From the NCBI RefSeq assembly GCF_001984055.1, contig NZ_LYVO01000065.1, forward strand, positions 1 to 43,192: a DNA stretch of 43,192 nucleotides, in the 5' to 3' direction. Below the pieces are notes generated by a model. That model was given only the letters and a program-made list of their open reading frames with translations. It was not told the origin of the DNA and made no database searches. A program made the translations under genes and the position numbers. Shown here in pieces: positions 33,501 through 41,537 of the stretch (positions are counted from its first letter, which is position 1; every line of letters starts with the position of its first letter). This DNA is from Variovorax sp. KK3 (GTDB lineage Bacteria > Pseudomonadota > Gammaproteobacteria > Burkholderiales > Burkholderiaceae_C).

Positions 33501-34302
33501 CAAGCATGCGCTGGCCTACCAGGCCGAGCACGGCGGCGACCTGGAGACCGCGTCGCTGCGCGTGTTCGGCAATGCCGAGGGCGCCTACGGGGCCAACGTG
33601 AACAGCCTGATCGACAACCGCCGCTGGGACGACGCCGACGAGATCGCCGAGACGTACAGCCGCCGCAAGGGCTTCGCCTACGGCCGCGCGGGCAGGCCGG
33701 TGCAACAGGCTCGCCTGCTGCGCAGCGTGCTGTCCGGCGTGGCGCTGGCCTACCAGAACCTCGACTCGGTCGAGTTGGGCGTGACCACCATCGACACCTA
33801 TTTCGACACGCTCGGCGGCATCAGCCGCGCGATCAAGCGGGCCAAGGGCGACGACGCCGCCGTGGCGCCGGTCTACATCGGCGACCAGACGCAGGACGGC
33901 GGCAGCGGCACGGTGCGCACGCTGAGCGAGCAGGTCGCGCTCGAAACACGCACGCGCATGCTCAACCCCAAGTGGTACGAAGGCATGCTCAAGCACGGCT
34001 ACGAAGGCGTCCGGCAGATCGAGGTGCACGTGACCAACACCGTGGGCTGGTCGGCCACCACGAGCCAGGTCCAGCCCTGGGTGTACCAGCAGCTCAGCGA
34101 GACCTTCGTGCTCGACGCCGCCATGCGCGAGCGCCTGGCCGAACTCAACCCGAGCGCGTCGGCCCGCGTCGCCAGCCGGCTGCTCGAAGCGTCGGAGCGC
34201 CAGTTCTGGAAGCCGGACGACACGATGCTCGAAGCGTTGCGGCGGGCCGGCGAGGAACTCGAGGACCGGCTCGAAGGTGTCTACGAAGGAAGCCCCGCAT
34301 GA
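30493..34302 (+). CDS. bchH: Magnesium chelatase subunit H
   Basis: Encodes 1269 residues, at the upper end of the family. The large porphyrin-binding catalytic subunit of Mg-chelatase, homologous to cobaltochelatase CobN. It inserts Mg2+ into protoporphyrin IX with the BchI/BchD motor. Recognisable segments include IRVVIVTMDSHLASATERAW at the start, VLHFGTHGALEFMPGKQNGL in the middle and VTNTVGWSATTSQVQPWVYQ near the end. ATG 30493 lies within bchB; the next downstream candidates would remove conserved residues. The stop overlaps bchL (ATGA at 34299-34302). Confidence 0.96.
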   Translation: MTPKPISASERGGTGVPIRVVIVTMDSHLASATERAWRGLRRKLPALSLSVHAAAEWGDRPEALTRCLDDIAQGDIVIATMLFMEDHFLPVLPALQSRRAGCDAMVCAMSAPEVTRLTRMGKFDMSAPGTGPLAFLRRLRGKPADGADASARTTAGARQMKTLRRLPKILRFIPGTAQDVRAYFLTLQYWLAGSEDNIANMVHFLVDRYADGPRRALRGVAKTHEPVDYPEVGVYHPRMKQRLSDSLGALPRVAQSGQRGTVGLLLMRSYLLAGNTAHYDGVITAMEARGLRVIPAFATGLDSRPAIDAFFRHDGRSTIDALVSLTGFSLVGGPAYNDARAAEDILAALDVPYLAVTPVEFQSLDQWGASPRGLLPVEATMMVAIPELDGATGSMVFGGRGSATHIACTGCAHACTFRNEAGAHDMHSCIERADMLAARVGKLVDLRRAERAERKVAAVVFNFPPNAGNTGTAAFLSVFESLFNTMRAMRDAGYDVALPASVDELRRRVIEGNAARLGAMANVHVRITADEHVRREKHLQEIEAQWGPAPGRQQSDGAGIFVLGERFGNLFVGIQPAFGYEGDPMRLLFEKGFAPTHAFSAFYRWLREDFGAHAVLHFGTHGALEFMPGKQNGLSAGCWPDRLIGDLPNFYLYASNNPSEGTIAKRRSAATLISYLTPPVATAGLYKGLVELKKMIERFRGLDSGDGEGEELARMIQSQAAVLELAAAEPPWRDDTAQRIVALAQAVLELEYTLIPCGLHVVGEAPTAAERIDLLMSLAEASHGVRPPQAVIAAIVAGRTAEDALAECATEAVDGPSLLPILNELATLDPLLARDHELDAILHALDGRFLRPAAGGDLLRTPSIVPTGRNLHGFDPFRIPSAYAVKDGARQATRLLDRHMADGHAFPESIALVLWGTDNLKTEGAPIGQALALMGARPRFDGYGRLAGGELMTLAELGRPRVDVVITLSGIFRDLLPLQIKLLAEVAFLAASADEPLEQNFIRKHALAYQAEHGGDLETASLRVFGNAEGAYGANVNSLIDNRRWDDADEIAETYSRRKGFAYGRAGRPVQQARLLRSVLSGVALAYQNLDSVELGVTTIDTYFDTLGGISRAIKRAKGDDAAVAPVYIGDQTQDGGSGTVRTLSEQVALETRTRMLNPKWYEGMLKHGYEGVRQIEVHVTNTVGWSATTSQVQPWVYQQLSETFVLDAAMRERLAELNPSASARVASRLLEASERQFWKPDDTMLEALRRAGEELEDRLEGVYEGSPA

Positions 34303-35231
34303 ACGCCGTCACCGTGCCTTTCCCCGATGTCCGCAAGCCCGGGCTGCGTTCGCTCGCACCGTCGTCGCGCGCCGATGGCGAGGGCAGCGTGCAGGTGGGG
34401 CTCGACCCCGAATTGAAGATCGGCAACGCGAAGGTCTTCGCCATCTACGGCAAGGGCGGCATCGGCAAGAGCACGACGTCGAGCAACCTCTCGGTGGCCT
34501 TCTCGCGCCTCGGCAAGCGGGTGCTGCAGATCGGCTGCGACCCGAAGCACGACTCGACCTTCACGCTGACCAAGAAGCTCATGCCGACCGTGATCGACGT
34601 GCTGGAGACGGTCGACTTCCACCCCGAGGAACTGCGCGTGGAGGACTTCGTCTTCCCCGGCTACAACGGCGTGATGTGCGTCGAGGCCGGCGGCCCGCCC
34701 GCCGGCACCGGCTGCGGCGGCTACGTGGTCGGCCAGACCGTCAAGCTGCTCAAGGAGCACCACTTGCTCGACGAGACCGACGTGGTGATCTTCGACGTGC
34801 TCGGCGACGTGGTGTGCGGCGGCTTCGCCGCGCCGCTGCAGCACGCCGACCGCGCGCTGATCGTGACCGCCAACGACTTCGATTCGATCTTCGCGATGAA
34901 CCGCATCGTGCAGGCCATCGGCGCCAAGGCGAAGAACTACAACGTGCGGCTCGGCGGCGTGATCGCCAACCGCAGCCGGGACACCGACCAGATCGACAAA
35001 TTCAACGCGCAGATCGGCCTGCGGCTGATGGCGCACTTCCCCGACCTGGACGTGATCCGCCGCAGCCGGCTCAAGAAGTCGACGCTGTTCGAGATGGAGC
35101 ATTCGCCCGAGCTGGAGGCCGTGCAGAACGAGTACATGCGCCTGGCCGCCGCGCTCTGGCTGGGCGCGGAGCCCCTGCATGCGGTGCCGATGAAGGACCG
35201 CGACATCTTCGACCTGCTCGGATTCGACTGA
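34299..35231 (+). CDS. bchL: Dark-operative protochlorophyllide reductase iron protein
   Basis: Encodes 310 residues. NifH-like homodimeric ATPase that passes electrons to BchNB. P-loop GKGGIGKST at 51-59. The bridging [4Fe-4S] ligands lie in GGPPAGTGCGGYVVG and VLGDVVCGGFAAP. An N-terminal extension of about 40 residues precedes the Fe-protein core, as in other BchL. The [4Fe-4S] enzyme is oxygen-sensitive. It follows bchH with a 4-bp overlap. Confidence 0.96.
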   Translation: MNAVTVPFPDVRKPGLRSLAPSSRADGEGSVQVGLDPELKIGNAKVFAIYGKGGIGKSTTSSNLSVAFSRLGKRVLQIGCDPKHDSTFTLTKKLMPTVIDVLETVDFHPEELRVEDFVFPGYNGVMCVEAGGPPAGTGCGGYVVGQTVKLLKEHHLLDETDVVIFDVLGDVVCGGFAAPLQHADRALIVTANDFDSIFAMNRIVQAIGAKAKNYNVRLGGVIANRSRDTDQIDKFNAQIGLRLMAHFPDLDVIRRSRLKKSTLFEMEHSPELEAVQNEYMRLAAALWLGAEPLHAVPMKDRDIFDLLGFD

Positions 35232-35250
35232 CGCACAAGGAACAATGGCG

Positions 35251-35988
35251 ATGGCACACGTCAGCTACCTGCAACGACGCGGCGAGATCGAAACCTACTT
35301 CGACCGCACCGCCGCGCAAGCCTGGGCCCGGCTCACGTCCGATGCGCCCGTTGGGCGCATCCGCGCCAGCGTGCGCGCCGGGCGCGAACGCATGCGCGAC
35401 ACCCTGCTCGGCTGGCTGCCTGCCGACCTGCGCGGCATGCGGCTGCTCGACGCCGGCTGCGGCACCGGCGCACTCGCGGTCGCGGCGGCCCGGCGCGGCG
35501 CCGACGTGGTCGCGATCGACCTGTCGCCCACGCTGGTGGGCCTGGCGCGCGAGCGCCAGCCGGCGGCGTTGGTCGATGGTGCCGGACTTGGCGTTGGCGT
35601 TGGCGAACGAGCCGGCCGCATCGACTTCCGCGCCGGCGACATGCTCGACCCGGGCCTGGGCCGCTTCGACTACATCGTCGGCATGGACTCGCTGATCCAC
35701 TACCGCACGCCCGATGCGGTGCAAGTGCTGGCGGGCCTGGCGCAGCGCGCCGATCGGGCGGTGCTGTTTACCTTCGCGCCGAGCAACCCGGCGCTGGTGG
35801 TCTTTCGGGCGGTGGGCCGGCTGTTCCCGCGCGGCAACCGTGCGCCATGGATCGAGCCGGTGGCCGAACCGGCGCTGCATCGCCTGCTCGACGCCGACCC
35901 GCTTCTGGCCGGCTGGCGGCGCGGCCGCACGCAGCGGATCGCCAGCGGCTTCTATACGTCCCAGGCCCTCGAGATGGTGAGATCGTGA
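35251..35988 (+). CDS. bchM: Magnesium-protoporphyrin O-methyltransferase
   Basis: Encodes 245 residues from ATG 35251. Methylates the C13 propionate of Mg-protoporphyrin IX using SAM. The SAM-binding motif LLDAGCGTGALAVAAARRG and following VVAIDLSPTLVGLARER are clear, and the N-terminal SYLQRRGEIETYFDRTA is typical of BchM. AAGGA (35237-35241) lies 9 bases before ATG 35251 and only 3 before ATG 35245, so the later start is preferred. A Gly/Val-rich stretch (GAGLGVGVGERAGR), encoded by short GGCGTT repeats, lies between the SAM motif and IDFRAGDML and looks like a lineage-specific insert. The stop overlaps lhaA (GTGA). Confidence 0.93.
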   Translation: MAHVSYLQRRGEIETYFDRTAAQAWARLTSDAPVGRIRASVRAGRERMRDTLLGWLPADLRGMRLLDAGCGTGALAVAAARRGADVVAIDLSPTLVGLARERQPAALVDGAGLGVGVGERAGRIDFRAGDMLDPGLGRFDYIVGMDSLIHYRTPDAVQVLAGLAQRADRAVLFTFAPSNPALVVFRAVGRLFPRGNRAPWIEPVAEPALHRLLDADPLLAGWRRGRTQRIASGFYTSQALEMVRS

Positions 35989-37481
35989 ACGCCGTCACCC
36001 GCCTGAACAACGAGATGGCTCGCAAGTGGAGCCTCATCGCGACGCGCTTCCTGCCCTTCGCGGACGTCGCGACGCGCGAGCTGCCGCTGGGCCGGCTCCT
36101 GCGGCTGTCGCTGTTCCAGGTGTCGGTGGGCATGGCGCTCGCGCTCCTCAACGGCACGCTGAATCGCGTGATGATCGTCGAGCTCAACGTCCCGGCTTGG
36201 CTGGTGTCGACCATGATCGCGCTGCCGCTGATCTTCGCGCCCTTCCGCGCGCTGGTCGGCTTCCGCTCCGACCACCACCGCTCGGCGCTCGGCTGGAAGC
36301 GCGTGCCGTACATCTGGATGGGCACGCTGATGCAGTTCGGCGGGCTCGCGATCATGCCCTTCGCGCTGATCGTGCTGTCGGGCGACACCCACGGACCGGT
36401 GGTCTACGGGCAGATCGGCGCCGCCCTCGCCTTCCTGCTGGTCGGCGCCGGGCTCCACACCACGCAGACCGGCGGGCTCGCACTCGCCACCGACCTCGCC
36501 ACGCCCGAGAACCGGCCGCGCGTGGTGGCGCTGCTCTACGTGATGCTGCTCGTCGGCACGATGGTCAGTGCGCTGGGCTTCGGCGTGCTGCTGCAGGAGT
36601 TCCAGCAGGTCAAGCTGATCCAGGTCATCCAGGGCGCGGCGCTGCTCACCATGGTGCTGAACCTCATCGCGCTGTGGAAGCAGGAGGCGCGCATCCCGTC
36701 GCGCACCGCGGCCGCGCCGTCCGACCCGCGCCCGTCGTTCCGGCAGTCGTGGCGCGCCTTCATCCAGGGCGGCCGCTCGGCGCGCCTGCTGGTCGCCGTC
36801 GGGCTCGGCAGCGCCGGGTTCAGCATGCAGGACGTGCTGCTCGAGCCCTATGGCGGCGAGATCATGCACATGGCGGTGGCGTCGACCACGCAGCTCACCG
36901 CGATGATCGCCTGCGGCGCTCTGGCAGCCTTCGTGCTCGCGGCGCGCTGGTTCCACCACGGCGGCGAGCCGCACCGGCTGGCGGCCATCGGCACGGTGGT
37001 CGGCATCTTCGCCTTCGCGGCGGTGGTGTTCGCGGACCCGGTGGGCTCGCAGCTGCTCTTTCGCATCGGCGCGCTGCTGATCGGCTTCGGTGGCGGCCTG
37101 TTTTCGGTGGCGACGCTCACCGCGGCCATGGGCCACGACACCGGCGCACGCAACGGCCTGGCCCTGGGCGCCTGGGGCGCGGTGCAGGCGTCGACCGGCG
37201 GGCTCGCGATCGCGCTCGGCGGCTGGCTGCGCGACGCGGTCACGTACCTTGCGTCCCACGGCACGCTGGGTGCCGTGATGTCGGCGCCATCGATCGGCTA
37301 CAGCGTCGTCTACTACGTCGAGATCGTGCTGCTGTTCGCGACGCTGGTCGCGATCGGCCCGCTGGTGCGCACGCCGCGCAAGCCACGCACATCGAATGAC
37401 CGGCCGTCGTCGGCACCCGAGCCGACCGCCGCCTCGACTGCCAGGCCGGGCAAATTCGGCCTGACGGAGTTTCCGGGCTGA
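35985..37481 (+). CDS. lhaA: LhaA, light-harvesting 1 assembly protein (PucC family)
   Basis: Encodes 498 residues from GTG 35985, inside the bchM stop. About 12 membrane helices; family motifs LNGTLNRVMIVELNVPAWLV and FRALVGFRSDHHRSALGWKR, with MQDVLLEPYGGEIMHMAVAS in the second half. Members promote assembly of LH1 around the reaction centre. The C-terminal ~45 residues are hydrophilic and Pro/Ser/Thr-rich. Lies between bchM and puhA as in other purple bacteria. Confidence 0.94.
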   Translation: MNAVTRLNNEMARKWSLIATRFLPFADVATRELPLGRLLRLSLFQVSVGMALALLNGTLNRVMIVELNVPAWLVSTMIALPLIFAPFRALVGFRSDHHRSALGWKRVPYIWMGTLMQFGGLAIMPFALIVLSGDTHGPVVYGQIGAALAFLLVGAGLHTTQTGGLALATDLATPENRPRVVALLYVMLLVGTMVSALGFGVLLQEFQQVKLIQVIQGAALLTMVLNLIALWKQEARIPSRTAAAPSDPRPSFRQSWRAFIQGGRSARLLVAVGLGSAGFSMQDVLLEPYGGEIMHMAVASTTQLTAMIACGALAAFVLAARWFHHGGEPHRLAAIGTVVGIFAFAAVVFADPVGSQLLFRIGALLIGFGGGLFSVATLTAAMGHDTGARNGLALGAWGAVQASTGGLAIALGGWLRDAVTYLASHGTLGAVMSAPSIGYSVVYYVEIVLLFATLVAIGPLVRTPRKPRTSNDRPSSAPEPTAASTARPGKFGLTEFPG

Positions 37482-37530
37482 TCGCCAGGCGCACCCGGCC
37501 ACGCGCACCCTCATTCCAAGGAGCAACGCC

Positions 37531-38301
37531 ATGGGAAACGGAGCCATCACCAGCTACATCGACGTGGCGCAGATCGTCCTCTACCTGTTCTGGGCCTTCT
37601 TCGCAGGACTCGTCTACTACCTTCACCGCGAGAACAAGCGGGAAGGCTATCCGCTCGAGAACGACCGGTCCGGCCGCATCGACGTGCAGGGCTTTCCCGG
37701 CGTGCCGAGCCCCAAGACCTTCCTGCTGCGCGACGGCCGCACGGTGCAGGCACCCAACCGGCTGCGCGAGGAGCGCGACCTGGCGGCCGAACCCAGCGGC
37801 GCATGGCTCGGGGCGCCGCTCGAACCCACGGGCGATCCGATGCTCGACGGCATCGGCCCCGGTGCCTGGGCGCAGCGCGCCGACATCGCCGACACCACCA
37901 TCGACCATGAATTGCGCATCGTGCCGCTGCGCAGTGCGCCGGGCTTCGGCCTGTCGCGGAAGGACCCGAACCCCGTCGGCATGCCCGTCTTCGGTGCCGA
38001 CGAACTCGTCGCGGGCGACGTGGTCGACCTGTGGGTGGACCGGGCCGAGGCCGTCTTCCGCTACCTCGAGCTCGAGGTGCCGACCGAGGCCGGGCCGCGG
38101 CGCGTGCTGCTGCCGATGAACTTCGCGAAAGTCGAAACGCACCGCGTGCGCGTGCGCTCCATCCTGAGCACGCAGTTCGCCTTCGTGCCGGCCACGCGCG
38201 AGGCGGAACAAGTCACCCTGCTCGAGGAAGACAAGGTCATGGCCTACTACGGCGGCGGCACGCTGTACGCGACGCCGCAGCGCCAGGAGCCGCTGCTGTG
38301 A
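37531..38301 (+). CDS. puhA: Photosynthetic reaction centre H subunit
   Basis: Encodes 256 residues. One N-terminal membrane helix (AQIVLYLFWAFFAGLVYYLH, about 11-31), then a cytoplasmic beta-rich PRC-barrel domain (IVPLRSAPGFGLSRKDPNPV; GADELVAGDVVDLWVDRAEA). The H subunit caps the L/M core and controls proton delivery to the secondary quinone. AAGGAG lies nine bases before ATG. The 49-bp gap from lhaA is one of the larger ones in the operon but has no PpsR-type box. The stop overlaps puhB (GTGA). Confidence 0.96.
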   Translation: MGNGAITSYIDVAQIVLYLFWAFFAGLVYYLHRENKREGYPLENDRSGRIDVQGFPGVPSPKTFLLRDGRTVQAPNRLREERDLAAEPSGAWLGAPLEPTGDPMLDGIGPGAWAQRADIADTTIDHELRIVPLRSAPGFGLSRKDPNPVGMPVFGADELVAGDVVDLWVDRAEAVFRYLELEVPTEAGPRRVLLPMNFAKVETHRVRVRSILSTQFAFVPATREAEQVTLLEEDKVMAYYGGGTLYATPQRQEPLL

Positions 38302-38996
38302 AAGCCGCCAACCTGACCCCGGCCAACGGCGGGGACGACCACGACTTCGAGCCGGCCTACGGACTGCCCGAGAAGCTGCCCGAACGCGAACACATGCTGT
38401 GGCAAGGCTCGCCCGACTGGAAGCGCCTGACGCGCAGCGCGCTCCACGTGCGAGGGCTGGCCTTCTACTTCGGCGTCCTCATCGTCTGGCGCGGTGCCAA
38501 CACCCTGGCGGGCGGCGGCAGCGCGCTCGACGCGCTCGTGTCGATGGCCTGGCTGCTGCCGCTGGCCGGCCTCGCGATCGGCACGCTCGTCGGCCTGGGC
38601 TGGCTGGCAGCGCGCACCAGCGTCTACACCGTGACCGACCGCCGTGTCGTCATGCGCGTGGGCATCGTGCTGACCGTGACCTTCAACCTGCCCTACAGCG
38701 CCATCGCCTCCGCATCGGTGCACCACCACGCCGATGGCACGGGCGACATCGCGCTGGCACTGAACGGCGACGCGCAGATCGCCTACGTGCACCTCTGGCC
38801 CCATGCGCGCCCATGGCACGTTCGCCGCACCCAGCCGATGCTGCGCGCGCTGCCCCGTGCCCGCGAGGTGGCGGCACTGCTGGCCGGTGCGCTGGCAGCG
38901 TCGGCCGGCATTCCGCGCCGCGGTCTTCATGCGGTGGCGCCGGCGGCCGGCACGCGCGAAGCCGGCGAGGCCATGCCCGAAGCCCTGACGGCCTGA
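38298..38996 (+). CDS. puhB: PuhB, photosynthetic complex assembly protein
   Basis: Encodes 232 residues from GTG 38298, overlapping the puhA stop. PH-like domain membrane protein with the signature LPEREHMLWQGSPDWKRL near the N-terminus, membrane helices about 50-110, and YTVTDRRVVMRVGIVLTVTF typical of bacterial PH/YdbT-like folds. PuhB acts in reaction-centre assembly in Rhodobacter. It is followed by puhC with a 3-bp gap. Confidence 0.93.
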   Translation: MKAANLTPANGGDDHDFEPAYGLPEKLPEREHMLWQGSPDWKRLTRSALHVRGLAFYFGVLIVWRGANTLAGGGSALDALVSMAWLLPLAGLAIGTLVGLGWLAARTSVYTVTDRRVVMRVGIVLTVTFNLPYSAIASASVHHHADGTGDIALALNGDAQIAYVHLWPHARPWHVRRTQPMLRALPRAREVAALLAGALAASAGIPRRGLHAVAPAAGTREAGEAMPEALTA

Positions 38997-38999
38997 CCC

Positions 39000-39488
39000 A
39001 TGGACACGGTGCAGTTGCAGACCGAACACCGCTCGCCCGATGCGCTGCCGCGGGGCGTGCTGTTGGCGCTGGGTGCACTGGTGCTCTGCGCGCTCGCCGG
39101 TGTGAGCTTCGTGCGCTACACCGGCATCGGCGTCGTCCACGTGCCGCAGGCGCAGGCCGTGAGCCAGCGCGAGTTCCTTTTCGAAGACCTCCCCAACGGC
39201 GGGATCGAGGTGAAGGACGCGCGCAGCGGCCGCGTCGTGCACCGGGTCGCGCCCGAAACCAACGGCTTCCTGCGCGGCACCATGCGCGGGCTGGCGCGCG
39301 AGCGGCACCGGCGCGGCATCGGCCCGGAGATTCCGTTCCGCATGATCGGCCGGGCCGACGGCAAGCTCACGCTCGAAGACCCGGCCACGGGCCGCACCGT
39401 CGACCTCGGGTCGTTCGGCCCGACGAATGCGGCGGTGTTCGCCGCGCTGATGACCGGCGATCCCGCTGCCGCGCAGCCCGCCCGATGA
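39000..39488 (+). CDS. puhC: PuhC, photosynthetic complex assembly protein
   Basis: Encodes 162 residues: one N-terminal membrane helix (LPRGVLLALGALVLCALAGV, about 16-36), then a periplasmic domain (REFLFEDLPNGGIEVKDARS; VVHRVAPETNGFLRGTMRGL). PuhC supports LH1-RC assembly and quinone exchange. The gene order puhB-puhC-acsF is conserved in purple bacteria. Confidence 0.92.
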   Translation: MDTVQLQTEHRSPDALPRGVLLALGALVLCALAGVSFVRYTGIGVVHVPQAQAVSQREFLFEDLPNGGIEVKDARSGRVVHRVAPETNGFLRGTMRGLARERHRRGIGPEIPFRMIGRADGKLTLEDPATGRTVDLGSFGPTNAAVFAALMTGDPAAAQPAR

Positions 39489-39499
39489 AGGAGCACCGC

Positions 39500-40570
39500 A
39501 TGTCCACCACGGCTTTCGCACCGCCCCGCGCAACCAACACATCGACAGAGACCGCGCTGCGCGACACCATGCTCACGCCGCGCTTCTACACCACCGATTT
39601 CAAGGCCATGGACCGCATCGACGTGGAGCCGATCCGCGCGCAGTGGAATGCGCTGATGAAGGAATTCCAGGCCGACAACAACACCGACCACTTCCAGCGG
39701 CCGGCGGACATGGCCGGCAACTACGCGCAGCTGCCACCGGCCCTGTACGACGAGTTCTCGGACTTCCTGATCAGCTCGATCACCTCGGAATTCTCGGGTT
39801 GCGTGCTGTACGCGGAGATCAGGAAGCGGGTGACCAACCCCGACATGAAGGAGCTCTTCGGCTACATGGCGCGCGACGAAAGCCGCCACGCGGGCTTCAT
39901 CAACCAGTGGCTCAAGGACTTCGGCATCGGCGTCGACCTGGGCTTTCTCGCGCGGGCCAAGAAGTACACCTACTTCAGGCCGAAGTTCATCTTCTACGCG
40001 ACCTACCTCTCGGAGAAGATCGGCTACGCCCGCTACATCGCGATCTACCGGCAGGTCGAGCGGCATCCGGAGTTGTGCTTCCATCCGATCTTCCAGTGGT
40101 TCGAACGCTGGTGCAACGACGAGTTCAGGCACGGCGAGGCCTTCGCGCTGCTGCTGCGGGCCAATCCGCAACTGCTGGCGGGCGTCAACAAACTCTGGAT
40201 TCGCTTCTTCCTGCTGGCGGTGTTCGCGACCATGTACGTGCGGGACCACCAGCGCCCCGAGATGCACGCGGCCCTGGGCATGGACCCGACGGCCTACGAC
40301 TTCACGGTGTTCCGCATCACCTCGGCCATCACGCGCCAGGTGTTTCCGCTGACGCTCGACATCGAGGCCCCGGCCTTCCGCGACGGGCTCGAGAACCTGC
40401 GCGCCATCTCGGTCGCGACCGAAGCAGCCAAGGCGCGCGGCGGCGTGGCCGGGGCGCTGCAACGCGTGGGGCTGGCCGCGCGCGGCGCAGTCGCGTTCGG
40501 ACGGCTCTTCATGATGCGCGCGCAGCCCAATGCCCTGCCGGAGAACGCGCGCCTCGCGCCCACCTGGTGA
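39500..40570 (+). CDS. acsF: Oxygen-dependent Mg-protoporphyrin IX monomethyl ester oxidative cyclase
   Basis: Encodes 356 residues. The di-iron enzyme that forms the isocyclic ring E with O2. Ligand motifs DESRH (126-130) and DEFRH (207-211) are both present; the other Glu ligands lie in FLISSITSEFSGCVLYAEI and the YRQVERHPE region. AAGGAG at 39488-39493 with 6-base spacing sets the start at 39500 rather than the in-frame ATG at 39485. AcsF makes the pathway workable in oxygen; no bchE (anaerobic cyclase) is in the window. Confidence 0.96.
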   Translation: MSTTAFAPPRATNTSTETALRDTMLTPRFYTTDFKAMDRIDVEPIRAQWNALMKEFQADNNTDHFQRPADMAGNYAQLPPALYDEFSDFLISSITSEFSGCVLYAEIRKRVTNPDMKELFGYMARDESRHAGFINQWLKDFGIGVDLGFLARAKKYTYFRPKFIFYATYLSEKIGYARYIAIYRQVERHPELCFHPIFQWFERWCNDEFRHGEAFALLLRANPQLLAGVNKLWIRFFLLAVFATMYVRDHQRPEMHAALGMDPTAYDFTVFRITSAITRQVFPLTLDIEAPAFRDGLENLRAISVATEAAKARGGVAGALQRVGLAARGAVAFGRLFMMRAQPNALPENARLAPTW

Positions 40571-40598
40571 GCACGCACGCGCGCATCGAAAGCACCGC

Positions 40599-41402
40599 AT
40601 GTCCCAGTACGTGCTGCCCATGCTCTACACGGTCTTCCTGTGGTGGTTCAGCACGGGCGTCATCCTGTACCTGAACGGCCAGCCGCGCTGGACCTTCCGC
40701 TGGACCATGGGCAGCGCCACGCTGCTCCTGGCGCTGGCGCTGCTGGGCCTGTACGCGACCCGCAACGACGAGCGCGTGACCGGTGCCTACCTGTCGTTCA
40801 CCTGCGCCCTGATGGTCTGGGCATGGCAGGAGATCGCCTTCCTGCTGGGCTACGTGACCGGGCCGCGGCGCACGCCCTGCCCGCCCGGTGCGCGCGGCTG
40901 GCGACGTGCCGGCTTCGCCCTGCAGACCCTGCTGCACCACGAATTCGCGCTCGTCGTGCTCGGCGCTGCGGTGGTGGCGCTGACCTGGAACGGCAGCAAC
41001 CCGACCGGCCTGCTGACCTTCGCCATCCTCTGGGTCATGCGCCAGAGCGCCAAGCTCAATGTCTTCCTGGGCGTGCGCAACCTCAACGAAGACTTCCTGC
41101 CCGCCCACCTGAAGTACCTGCAGACCTATTTCACCCGCAAACCGATGAACGCGCTGTTCCCGGCCGCGGTGGCGGCGTCGACCTGGCTGGCCGTTCTGCT
41201 CTGGCAGGCCGCGCTGGCAGACGGCGCGCGCAGCTTCGACGCCACCGCGCTCACCTTTGCTGCGACGCTGCTGTCGTTGGCGATCTTGGAGCATTGGTTT
41301 TTGGTGCTGCCGTTGCCGTCCGAGGCGCTGTGGACCTGGGTGCGGCGTTCGCGTGCGCTGGTGCCTGGGGAGCGGGTTGGGCCCGATCGCTTGCAAGGAT
41401 GA
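40599..41402 (+). CDS. puhE: PuhE, putative photosynthetic complex assembly protein 2
   Basis: Encodes 267 residues with about six to seven membrane helices. The N-terminal VLPMLYTVFLWWFSTGVILY and the central LWVMRQSAKLNVFLGVRNLN segment with NEDFLPAHLKYLQTYF are characteristic of PuhE (DUF3623). Loss of PuhE in Rhodobacter alters bacteriochlorophyll levels and complex assembly; its biochemical role is unknown. Last gene of the operon. The last ~150 bases are less GC-rich than the rest. Confidence 0.93.
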   Translation: MSQYVLPMLYTVFLWWFSTGVILYLNGQPRWTFRWTMGSATLLLALALLGLYATRNDERVTGAYLSFTCALMVWAWQEIAFLLGYVTGPRRTPCPPGARGWRRAGFALQTLLHHEFALVVLGAAVVALTWNGSNPTGLLTFAILWVMRQSAKLNVFLGVRNLNEDFLPAHLKYLQTYFTRKPMNALFPAAVAASTWLAVLLWQAALADGARSFDATALTFAATLLSLAILEHWFLVLPLPSEALWTWVRRSRALVPGERVGPDRLQG

Positions 41403-41537
41403 CCGCGGCGCGGTGACGCAAACCTGAACGTTGTTCGCGTTCGCGCCGATTGGGGTTGAGCCGCAAAAACTCCGGCTATCATCCGCGCCCATCAAGAACA
41501 ACAACCCCGACTGATCGATCGCGGCGGGGAGGAAATC
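41403..41537. promoter_or_regulatory. Gap between puhE and the RHS gene, with a weak promoter
   Basis: A short inverted repeat ACCGC-GGC-GCGGT abuts the puhE stop, without a T-run. A weak sigma70-like pair TTGAGC (41456-41461) and TATCAT (41477-41482), with a 15-base spacer, and a strong ribosome-binding site GGGGAGGAAATC before ATG 41538 suggest that the RHS gene is transcribed independently. Confidence 0.45.

Noticed and set aside
31222..34029. A 935-codon minus-strand open frame opposite bchH
   Set aside because: Shadow of bchH: no recognisable domain and composition typical of antisense frames in high-GC DNA.
41402..41416. An intrinsic terminator directly after puhE
   Set aside because: The stem ACCGC/GCGGT is short and no T-run follows.
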